NCBI RefSeq assembly: GCF_018780565.1 | Contig: NZ_JADMJN010000002.1 | Coordinates: forward strand, 496,001 to 560,000 | Reading direction: 5' to 3' | Source: Rhodoferax sp. | Lineage (GTDB): Bacteria > Pseudomonadota > Gammaproteobacteria > Burkholderiales > Burkholderiaceae_C | Length of the DNA stretch: 64,000 nt | Part shown: piece by piece, positions 9,139 through 15,504 of the stretch | Layout of the letters: every line of letters begins with the position of its first letter | How positions within the stretch are numbered: the first letter of the stretch is position 1 | Notes under the pieces: model-generated | Database searches by the model: none | What the model was told of the DNA's origin: nothing | The model's input: only the letters and a program-made list of their open reading frames with translations | Program-made: the position numbers and the translations under genes

Positions 9139-9399
9139 TTACAGCGAAACGCCCAGCAATTGGCGAATGTCATCAGTTTTCCAGTGGAGGTGTGCGCCTA
9201 CGCGAATAGGTCGAATTGGCCCGTTTTCTCGACAGGCGTAAATTCGCATGGTTTGCTGTTGCTTGTGCAGGTAGTAGGCAGCCGCAGCAGTTCCCACAGT
9301 TGGGCGGGTTTCAAGTTCCAGCGGCGGGAACGATTGCGGGGCAGTTGCCGCGCGGCGGGTTTCTTGGCTGTGGTTTACAGCCTGGGTCGTAGTCAGCAT
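9139..9399 (-). CDS. AlpA/HTH_17-like DNA-binding protein (candidate excisionase/activator)
   Basis: An 86-residue protein. Its C-terminal half (TVGTAAAAYYLHKQQQTMRIYACRENGPIRPIRVGAHLHWKTDDIRQLLG in outline) has the layout of short MerR-like helix-turn-helix proteins: a helix with Ala-Ala-Tyr-Tyr-Leu, a recognition stretch, then a wing ending in a Leu-Leu helix. The first ~35 residues are low-complexity and probably flexible. ATG 9399 has a perfect AGGAGG site. Such proteins act as excisionase or as activator of element genes (AlpA of phage P4 is the model). About 155 bp separate it from the next gene. Confidence 0.65.
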   Translation of the reverse strand: MLTTTQAVNHSQETRRAATAPQSFPPLELETRPTVGTAAAAYYLHKQQQTMRIYACRENGPIRPIRVGAHLHWKTDDIRQLLGVSL

Positions 9400-9545
9400 T
9401 TAAGCCTCCTGTAGCGTCTTCGACGTTTACAAACCTTTCAGCCCGAATTGACCAAAAGGCACCAATGGCGAATCACTTCGTTGATTGGTTGGTGCCCATG
9501 ATAAGAATTGGTAAAGGGTTATCTTTCGCGTTGTTTTTAGGCAAA

Positions 9546-9573
9546 GAAAAACCCGCGATAGGCGGGTGTTTTT
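9546..9573 (-). terminator. Intrinsic terminator inside the element
   Basis: ACCCGC (9551-9556) and GCGGGT (9562-9567) pair around GATAG, with A-runs on one side and T-runs on the other. On the minus strand it ends in TTTTTCTTT, so it would stop transcription from the 174-residue gene before the AlpA-like gene. Confidence 0.75.
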
Positions 9574-9642
9574 GAGTTCAGTTTCAGGACTATTAGTCAG
9601 CGGGAATTAGTCACAAACTAGGCAGAGGCAAAACTATGCGCT

Positions 9643-10167
9643 TCAGTTAGACCTGCTGGGGCGGCCCCGTCCGGGCTTTGGCTCTCCCGTCAGTCGGTTT
9701 CTAAAGGCCATGTACTTATCGTCCGAGCGCGCTTTATAGGCTCGGTTGAACAGGAAGTTAAATTGGGGGCTGCCGCGATACAGAACGAAGGCGAGCTCTT
9801 GTTGTTTTTCGTAAATGTCGGCGGCCTGATAGCCACCCCATTCTTGAGATGTTAGTCCGCGCCGCACAAACCAATAATCACCATCCATCCATGAACACAT
9901 TGGGCCTTTGTGTCCTTCAGGACGGCGGCGACCCAGCCAGAACGTAAATTCTCCCAACTTATAGTAGAGGCGTCCTGATCCAACAGGCCACTTGAACCCG
10001 TCAGGGATAAGGCCTTCAGCTATTAGCTGTGCAGCGGTTCCACGGTATTCTGTGTGTGCCCTTGGGGTTATCGATATCACCAGGTCGGATACGCCACCAA
10101 TCGCATTCACTGCCTCCCAATAAGTTGGGGTGGTGCGCGCCGATTGATTTACATTCACGTCAGCCAT
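9643..10167 (-). CDS. Hypothetical element protein, 174 residues
   Basis: No family recognised. The sequence begins MADVNVNQSARTTPTYWEAVNAIGG, is rich in Trp, Tyr, Phe and Arg in the middle (WLGRRRPEGHKG, CSWMDGDYWFVRRG), and ends in a basic tail (GEPKPGRGRPSRS) that could contact DNA or RNA. ATG 10167 has an AGGAG site 8 nt upstream; an upstream in-frame start is less well placed. It is isolated between a terminator downstream and the Cro-like regulator upstream, so it may be a cargo gene. Confidence 0.6.
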   Translation of the reverse strand: MADVNVNQSARTTPTYWEAVNAIGGVSDLVISITPRAHTEYRGTAAQLIAEGLIPDGFKWPVGSGRLYYKLGEFTFWLGRRRPEGHKGPMCSWMDGDYWFVRRGLTSQEWGGYQAADIYEKQQELAFVLYRGSPQFNFLFNRAYKARSDDKYMAFRNRLTGEPKPGRGRPSRSN

Positions 10168-10249
10168 TTTCAAACTCCTGTTTTGATTGTGGTTAGGGGC
10201 TGGCTTGTGTGTCACCACTTGCTAGCCCCGACTATTGCCTGAGAACCGC

Positions 10250-10468
10250 TCAGGTGTCGGTGTCGCCCTTAGCTGGCGCAACGTATTTGGCATGCAGGTC
10301 TGCAAGGTCTTGCATTGCCCCAAGGTAAGCAGGCACCCATGCCTGAATCGGTGTCTCACCATTCACCCAGCGCGAAGGCGTGTTCTTAGTAACACCAGTT
10401 TTTCGGCAAAAGTCTGATTGCTTCCAGCCCAGCTTATCTAGCGCGGCGGTGAATTGTTCGGGTGTCAT
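10250..10468 (-). CDS. Cro/CI-type helix-turn-helix regulator
   Basis: A 72-residue single-domain regulator. MTPEQFTAALDKLGWKQSDFCRKTGVTKNTPSRWVNGETPIQ has the lambda-repressor fold pattern: helix 1, helix 2 WKQSDFCRKTG and recognition helix TKNTPSRWVNG. The start at 10468 lacks a strong ribosome site. An inverted repeat lies 29 bp upstream (10497-10515). It probably controls the element's own genes, but there is no partner antirepressor or cleavage domain to say how it is relieved. Confidence 0.78.
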   Translation of the reverse strand: MTPEQFTAALDKLGWKQSDFCRKTGVTKNTPSRWVNGETPIQAWVPAYLGAMQDLADLHAKYVAPAKGDTDT

Positions 10469-10496
10469 AGTGGGGAAGGTTTGAAGTGTTTAATAT

Positions 10497-10515
10497 TGCG
10501 ATTGAGTGTATCGCA
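10497..10515. promoter_or_regulatory. Candidate operator TGCGAT-N7-ATCGCA
   Basis: A perfect 6-bp inverted repeat with a 7-nt spacer in the AT-rich gap upstream of the Cro-like gene. The size suits a dimeric HTH regulator; binding is inferred from position only. Confidence 0.4.
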
Positions 10516-10704
10516 CGTTTCCCCTATTGGGTAAAATAAATTCATAAACGTACCCATTATTAACATAACGCCCGTTGTATAAAGTAGCCAATGTGGATGG
10601 TTTTCTTCCTCAATAAGGGAATATTCAAGTAAATCAACGGGTTGCGCTTGCTGGCCTTGGTGCCTAAAAAATAGGCGTCCGACAGATTGCGGAAAACATA
10701 AAAG

Positions 10705-10713
10705 TTATCCACA
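10705..10713 (+). other. Single consensus DnaA box
   Basis: TTATCCACA, an exact DnaA box, just past the integrase stop codon. Only one perfect copy was noticed, so an origin is not claimed. Confidence 0.3.
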
Positions 10714-10719
10714 AGGGGA

Positions 10720-12141
10720 TTACGACACCACGCGCAGCGCACCGGGCGTGGCCTTGGCATCGAACGTAATCTTTGCCTGCTCCAAAATCCACGCTTCAAT
10801 CTTTTCATGGTGAACGCGCAGCAGGTCAAGCGGGCGCACGGTGTAGTGCTTTTCGGCGGTTGCGCTGGGTTTGTGCCCCATGAGTTGTGCAACCACGCCT
10901 GCAGGTATCTCTAGCCATTCGGTCAGGCTTTTGAATGAGCGGCGCAGGCCATGCAGGGTCATGCCATCAATGCCAGCCACAGTACACGCGGTGGTGTGGG
11001 CATGGTTTGGCTCTGTGATGTGCCCTGTATCGCTGGAAGGACTGGAAAACACCAACTCATTGCGGCGGGGCAGGGCGGCTAGTAGGCTGGAAACGTATTG
11101 TGTCAGCGGAATAACGCGGGTTCCCTCCACTTTGTCGCGTATGGTTAAACCCTTCCATTGGGTGTTCATATCCTCCCAACGAACTCCAATGATTTCACCC
11201 GGCCTTGCGCCAGTGAGTAGCAGGGTTTGCAAGTAGGCGGCGGTCACGGGATTACCAATCTTCTGTACAGCCTCAAACCAAACGCCCAATTGCTCACGCT
11301 GTAGTGCGTCCGACTTAGTGCCAGCCTTGCCCAAATGCTCGCGGCTCTTTTTGGTCTTGGCTGGGTTCTTCAGTGGCAGCAGGGCTGCATAAACATGTTC
11401 CCCTGTAACTGGGTTGATTTGTTCTTCGCACCATCCTAGAAACACCTTCAACATACGCCATGCAAGTCTCGCGGATGTTTGGCGGATCTTGGCTTCCTTA
11501 GCGGCCCATGCCTCCACGGTTGCGGCTGTCAGGTCGCGCAGAGGTATTGCCATCAATGCGAACAGCGGCCCCTCCACGGTGGTGCCAGTGCCACGCTTGA
11601 ACGGTTCACCACCGGGCGCAGCCTTGCGGATGTGGTCACGGTAGTGCAGGCCACCCCAATGTGGGCGGCGTTCTTCCACGTACAGGGCCCACACCTCGCC
11701 CACGGTTATTGAATTAACGACGGTCAAGGCGGCTTGGGCTGCGGCTTCTATTTTGTCGGCCTCCACCAGCGCAGCAGCAGCGGCATTCGCAACAGCGGTG
11801 GCTTCCTGTTGCTGGCGCTCCAATTCTCTCGGGTCTTGCTTCTTGGTTTTTACCGTTGTTGCCAATTCGCGTGCTTTGGCTTGCGCCTCGGGAATCGGCA
11901 TCAGTGGGAAACGTCCCAGCGTCTTGCTGAACACCTTGCCGTTAATCTTCGCCTCATATACGAACGCCTTTGCACCATTGGCCGTAACTCGCACCTTTAG
12001 GCCATTGCCTTCTTTGTCTTTTAGGAAGGCTTTGGACATTCCAGCAGGGCAAGTGAACCTGTCGCCAATTAGCGGCGCGGTCAATTCATGGGGATGCTTT
12101 AGCTCGTCGGCGGTCAGTGGGGTCGTTTTCGGTCTTGCCAT
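10720..12141 (-). CDS. Tyrosine recombinase integrase, P4 type
   Basis: A 473-residue site-specific recombinase that would insert and excise the element at the tRNA. The N-terminal DUF4102-like arm-binding region (LKVRVTANGAKAFVYEAKINGK) is followed by an Ala/Gln-rich coiled linker, a core-binding domain, and the catalytic domain with TGARPGEIIGVRW (catalytic Arg), LHGLRRSFKS (H-x-x-R) and AEKHYTVRP (nucleophile Tyr). All catalytic residues seem present, so it may be functional. Its start lies 180 bp from the right attachment site, and that gap holds repeated ATCAATCA motifs. Confidence 0.93.
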   Translation of the reverse strand: MARPKTTPLTADELKHPHELTAPLIGDRFTCPAGMSKAFLKDKEGNGLKVRVTANGAKAFVYEAKINGKVFSKTLGRFPLMPIPEAQAKARELATTVKTKKQDPRELERQQQEATAVANAAAAALVEADKIEAAAQAALTVVNSITVGEVWALYVEERRPHWGGLHYRDHIRKAAPGGEPFKRGTGTTVEGPLFALMAIPLRDLTAATVEAWAAKEAKIRQTSARLAWRMLKVFLGWCEEQINPVTGEHVYAALLPLKNPAKTKKSREHLGKAGTKSDALQREQLGVWFEAVQKIGNPVTAAYLQTLLLTGARPGEIIGVRWEDMNTQWKGLTIRDKVEGTRVIPLTQYVSSLLAALPRRNELVFSSPSSDTGHITEPNHAHTTACTVAGIDGMTLHGLRRSFKSLTEWLEIPAGVVAQLMGHKPSATAEKHYTVRPLDLLRVHHEKIEAWILEQAKITFDAKATPGALRVVS

Positions 12142-12321
12142 GAAATGCCCTGTGTTGGTACATCAATCAGTCCATACCTGCGCCATACCGCCCGAATTGG
12201 GCTATTTAAGCGAATATCAATCAACGAGGTGACTGCTTGCTTATCCAGTATGTGACTTGTAAGTGATTGATTTGTAAGATGATACTACTCCAATCAACAC
12301 TGGCAAATGCATTTATTCTGC
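12142..12321. other. Gap between integrase and right att site, with candidate arm-type integrase sites
   Basis: With the att repeat and terminator that follow, this is the only gene-free stretch over 300 bp. ATCAATCA occurs at 12162-12169 and 12216-12223 and, inverted, at 12264-12271; TTGTAAG also repeats around the last. CATACCTGCGCC at 12173-12184 recurs near the other end of the element at 6282-6293. These resemble the arm sites of P4-type integrases. No ORF or promoter stands out apart from the integrase start. Confidence 0.45.
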
Positions 12322-12371
12322 GACTCATAATCCTTTGGTCCACAGTTCAAGTCTGTGACGGCCCACCATTT
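12322..12371 (+). repeat. Right attachment site of the integrated element
   Basis: Exact 50-bp copy of 6148-6197. It is a tRNA 3' fragment without the 5' half, i.e. the displaced original end of the tRNA gene. Confidence 0.93.
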
Positions 12372-12380
12372 GATTCAAAA

Positions 12381-12410
12381 GCCTGCAACCTTTTTCGTTG
12401 CAGGCTTTTT
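12381..12410 (+). terminator. Original terminator of the tRNA gene
   Basis: GCCTGCAAC (12381-12389) pairs with GTTGCAGGC (12397-12405) around CTTTTTC and is followed by a run of T. It sits 10 bp after the right att copy, so the insertion separated the tRNA from its terminator. Confidence 0.85.
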
Positions 12411-12517
12411 CTTTTGACAGCGCTTTAGATTTGCTTTTTGACAGGCGACCCAGAGCCAGCTCAGAAATACAATGTTCTCGTAAGCTCATTGACTCTTCGC
12501 AAAAGGACCCCCGCCCC

Positions 12518-14587
12518 ATGAAAGCCCTACGCATCGTTGGTATTGTTGTGGGGGCTGTTGTGGTCCTGCTTTTGCTGGGGGCCGTGGCGCTCTATGCCTT
12601 GTTCGATGGCGAGAAAGTCAAATCAGAACTCAGCCGCGTCATGCTGGAGGAAAAGCAGCGCACACTGGTGATCGAAGGTCAGCCCAAGCTGTCCCTCTGG
12701 CCGGACATCGGCATTGCACTGGACCGAGTGACGCTGAGTGAGCGTGCCAGCAAGACCGAGTTTGTTGCACTGCAGTCTGCGCGGGTGTCGGTGGCGCTGA
12801 TGCCGCTGTTGTCCAGGCAGGTCAAGGTTCGTGGCCTGGAGCTCAATGGCCTGAAGGCGACGGTGGTCAAGACCAAGAGTGGCAGTTTCAATTTTTCCGA
12901 CCTGATGGGGGAGGAGCAGAAGCCCGCCAAAACACCAGAGGCCCCAGCCACCAAGCCGGCGGAGCCCTTGCAAATCGACATCGCCAGCATCAAGATCGCC
13001 GATGCCCAGGTCACATGGCGGGATGAGAAAAGCGGCAGCACCACCGTGCTGTCCAACATCGGGCTGAACACCGGGCGTGTGCAGGCCGATGGCGCCAGGA
13101 AAACAGTTGCGGTGAATGCGCTTGCTTTGTCAGCCAGGGGCAAGAGCGCCGCTGACGTGTTCGAGGTCAAACTGGATGCGCCCAGGCTCGACATTTCACC
13201 GGAAAAATCGGGTGGTGACAAGGTGAGCCTAGCCGTTACGCTGGCCGGTGGTGATCGTCGTATACAGCTTGACTTGAGCCTGTCGGGCGTGCAGGGTAAT
13301 GCAGACGCCTTGCAGATCAACAGTCTGGCGCTGAAGCTGGATGCCAAGTCGGGCGACACCACAGTCAAGGGTCAGCTTGGCTCGCCGGTGGCGGTGAACG
13401 TGACGGCGCAGACGCTGGCACTGAGCAAGCTGTCTGGCAACTTCGATGTGGCCAGTCCCAAGATGCCGATGAAGCAATTAAAGCTGCCGGTGTCCGGTAG
13501 TCTGAAGGTCGATGCAGCCCGCCAGTCTGCTGTGCTGGACCTGGCAACGCAGTTTGATGAATCCCATATCGCCGTCAAGCTGAATGTGTCCAAATTCGCC
13601 CCGCTGGGGTTGGCCTTTGAACTGGATGTGGACAAACTCAACGTGGACAAGTATTTTCCGCCCCAGTCGGGCGAGGCCGCAGCCGCGGGCGGTGGCAAGG
13701 GTGACAAGACTGCCAAGGAGGCACCATTGGACTTTTCTGCGCTCAAGGGGCCCAGTGTGCGCGGCGTGGTTCGCGTGGGTGCCTTGCAGGTGTCTGGCAT
13801 CAAGCTTGACAAGCTCAACACCACGGTCAATCTGGCAGGCGGGCGACTGGAGCTGGCGCCCCTGAGCATGAATCTGTACCAGGGCAGCGCCAGCGGGCGT
13901 GTGGCCGTGAATGCGGTGGGCAACAGCGTTTCCATCCAGCAAAATCTGGTGGGCGTGAGCATTAATCCGCTGATGAAGGACCTGGTTAACAAGGATCTTC
14001 TGGAAGGACGCGGCAATGTACAAGTGGACCTGAGCAGCCGGGGCGATACCGTGAGCGCGATGAAGAAGGCTCTTGCGGGCACTGCGTCGCTGAGCCTGAA
14101 AGATGGCGCGATCAAGGGCATTAACCTGGCGCAAAGCCTGCGCGACATCAAAGGCAAACTGGGCGGACAGTCCGACTCGACCCAGCAGGCCAAGGCGGGC
14201 GAGAAAACCGATTTCTCCGAGTTGACGGCTTCGCTCAAAGTAGCCAACGGTGTGGCGCACAACGACGACCTGGCCATGAAGTCGCCGTTTTTGCGGCTGG
14301 CGGGGGCTGGCGATATTGATATTGGCGCGGGCCAGATGAACTACCTGGCCAAGGCCAGTGTGGTGGCCAGCGGTGAGGGGCAGGGCGGCAAAGGCCTGGA
14401 CCAGTTGAAGGGGTTGACCGTGCCGGTGCGGGTGAGCGGGCCGTTTGAGAGCTTGTCTTACAAGCTCGAATTCAGCAGCATGGTGAGTGACCTTGCCAAA
14501 GCCCGGGTGGAAGAGAAGAAGCAGGAGATCAAGACCCAGGCCGAAGACAAGGCCAAAGGGTTTTTGAAAGGCTTGCTGGGTCGCTGA
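12518..14587 (+). CDS. AsmA family protein
   Basis: A 689-residue protein with one N-terminal membrane anchor (MKALRIVGIVVGAVVVLLLL) and a long periplasmic region built of repeating beta segments, as in AsmA/TamB-like proteins linked to lipid transport and outer-membrane assembly. The AsmA N-terminal part (KLSLWPDIGIALDRVTLSE) and the C-terminal AsmA_2 part (GRGNVQVDLSSRGDTVSAMKKALAG in outline; DGAIKGINLAQSLRDIK) are both clear. A Lys/Glu-rich coiled tail ends the protein. ATG 12518 was chosen because the membrane segment follows at once; an upstream in-frame start would add about 40 unrelated residues. Confidence 0.88.
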   Translation: MKALRIVGIVVGAVVVLLLLGAVALYALFDGEKVKSELSRVMLEEKQRTLVIEGQPKLSLWPDIGIALDRVTLSERASKTEFVALQSARVSVALMPLLSRQVKVRGLELNGLKATVVKTKSGSFNFSDLMGEEQKPAKTPEAPATKPAEPLQIDIASIKIADAQVTWRDEKSGSTTVLSNIGLNTGRVQADGARKTVAVNALALSARGKSAADVFEVKLDAPRLDISPEKSGGDKVSLAVTLAGGDRRIQLDLSLSGVQGNADALQINSLALKLDAKSGDTTVKGQLGSPVAVNVTAQTLALSKLSGNFDVASPKMPMKQLKLPVSGSLKVDAARQSAVLDLATQFDESHIAVKLNVSKFAPLGLAFELDVDKLNVDKYFPPQSGEAAAAGGGKGDKTAKEAPLDFSALKGPSVRGVVRVGALQVSGIKLDKLNTTVNLAGGRLELAPLSMNLYQGSASGRVAVNAVGNSVSIQQNLVGVSINPLMKDLVNKDLLEGRGNVQVDLSSRGDTVSAMKKALAGTASLSLKDGAIKGINLAQSLRDIKGKLGGQSDSTQQAKAGEKTDFSELTASLKVANGVAHNDDLAMKSPFLRLAGAGDIDIGAGQMNYLAKASVVASGEGQGGKGLDQLKGLTVPVRVSGPFESLSYKLEFSSMVSDLAKARVEEKKQEIKTQAEDKAKGFLKGLLGR

Positions 14588-15034
14588 TCAGGATTTCTCG
14601 GACTTCTGGCGCTCGGCCAGGTGTTTGCGGCAACTGGCGTTGATGACTCGCAACTCGGCCAGCGTCTCGTCGATTTGGGCACGCTTTTTCTCCAGCTCGA
14701 TGATTTCGGAATCGGTTCGTTCGATCACGAAGCTGAGTTGCTGCACACGGCCTTCGCCCTGATCGCCATATAAATCCAGATAGCGCTTGATCTCTGACAG
14801 CGATGAGCCAATGGCTTTGGCGCGCAGGATCAGTGCCAGGCGGGCGCGGTCCCGGCGGGTGTAGACGCGGGCACCGTTGACGCGCCGTGGCGACAACAGG
14901 CCTTTGTCTTCATAAAAGCGCAGCGCGCGCAGGGTGATACCGAACTCGCGGCATAACTCGGTAATGCCAAAGAGCTCGGCAGTGTCCACGTCCCGATGGG
15001 AGTCGACAAAGGCCTGGGCGTCGCTCACCGCCAT
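14588..15034 (-). CDS. MerR family regulator (LiuR-like)
   Basis: A 148-residue regulator. The N-terminal winged helix reads FGITELCREFGITLRALRFYEDKGLLSPRR and is followed by the typical Tyr-Thr-Arg-Arg-Asp-Arg-Ala-Arg-Leu stretch. The C-terminus is a long dimerisation coiled coil (VIERTDSEIIELEKKRAQID). It lacks the Cys pattern of metal-sensing MerR proteins and looks like the acyl-CoA-catabolism group that includes LiuR. Its ATG overlaps the SCP2 stop by one base, so the two are co-translated, and both diverge from the acyl-CoA carboxylase operon it probably controls. AsmA ends at the adjacent base on the other strand. Confidence 0.85.
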   Translation of the reverse strand: MAVSDAQAFVDSHRDVDTAELFGITELCREFGITLRALRFYEDKGLLSPRRVNGARVYTRRDRARLALILRAKAIGSSLSEIKRYLDLYGDQGEGRVQQLSFVIERTDSEIIELEKKRAQIDETLAELRVINASCRKHLAERQKSEKS

Positions 15035-15330
15035 CAGATGACGCGCTGCAGGCGCATGGCCACGCTCATGTCGCCAGACACTTTGAGTTTGCCTGCCATG
15101 AAGCCAGTAGCAGGCTCCAGATCGCCACTGAGCATGGCGTTCAGATTGTCCAGCGTGATGCCCACGGTGCAATCCACGTCGGTGTTCTCATTGCTCACCG
15201 TATTGGGGGTGGACTTGCCGTCGATCACGATCACGCCGTCAGCGCCGCAATCGAATTTCAGGGTAGCGGCCAAACCGCTGTCAGCGCCCACTTTGGTACG
15301 GATCGCTTGTGTGCATTCTTCGAGGTTCAT
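15034..15330 (-). CDS. SCP2 sterol-binding domain protein
   Basis: A 98-residue single-domain protein. The family pattern is clear: a short helix (MNLEECTQAIRTKVG), then beta strands with LKFDCGADGVIVIDG, DCTVGITLDNLNAMLSGDLEP and FMAGKLKVSGDMSVAMRL. SCP2 domains carry fatty acyl-CoAs or isoprenoid lipids in a hydrophobic tunnel, which suits a place beside an acyl-CoA catabolic operon. AAGGA precedes ATG 15330. It is the first gene of the MerR unit. Confidence 0.88.
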   Translation of the reverse strand: MNLEECTQAIRTKVGADSGLAATLKFDCGADGVIVIDGKSTPNTVSNENTDVDCTVGITLDNLNAMLSGDLEPATGFMAGKLKVSGDMSVAMRLQRVI

Positions 15331-15406
15331 ATGGATTTCCTTGGGGTAAGAGTGTTGGGAATAAAAAAGGCGTACTCCGGACGACACGGATGCTAACAGC
15401 CTTCGA

Positions 15407-15460
15407 TGACGTTAAGCATAGTATAAACACCTATACGATATTAAGTTGACGTTAACGTCA
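15407..15460. promoter_or_regulatory. Candidate MerR/LiuR operator region
   Basis: TGACGTTAACGTCA (15447-15460) is a perfect 14-bp palindrome in the divergent gap between the SCP2 gene and the carboxylase operon. The half-site TGACGTTAA recurs exactly 40 bp upstream, at 15407-15415. Between them GTATA-N6-TATAC (15421-15436) is another inverted repeat. As I recall, ACGT-containing palindromes of this sort are reported for LiuR in proteobacteria. Core promoter boxes are not clear. Confidence 0.55.
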
Positions 15461-15504
15461 CCTTGATTTCTAATGGGGTAACTTTAAACAGAGGACCCGT
15501 CCCG

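Larger units (their letters stand above)
6148..12371. mobile_element. 6.2-kb tRNA-integrated element with integrase and replication-like genes
   Basis: It is bounded by perfect 50-bp direct repeats, the left one inside a tRNA gene. Every gene recognised inside is on the minus strand: a tyrosine integrase near the right end, a Cro-like regulator, an unknown 174-residue protein, an AlpA/HTH_17-like protein, an unknown 94-residue protein, a CHC2 zinc-finger protein, a RepA-like ATPase, a DUF5681-like protein and a small 79-residue protein. No capsid, portal, terminase large subunit, lysis or conjugation genes are present. This suits a phage satellite or a minimal integrative element that depends on a helper; a decayed prophage is the alternative. 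Confidence 0.88.

Noticed and set aside
10705-10713. DnaA box as evidence for a replication origin of the element
   Set aside because: Only one exact copy was seen and no iterons stand out nearby; kept as a low-confidence site only.
10560-10892. Minus-strand ORF of 110 codons overlapping the 3' end of the integrase
   Set aside because: Overlaps the integrase catalytic C-terminus in another frame; no ribosome site or family pattern.
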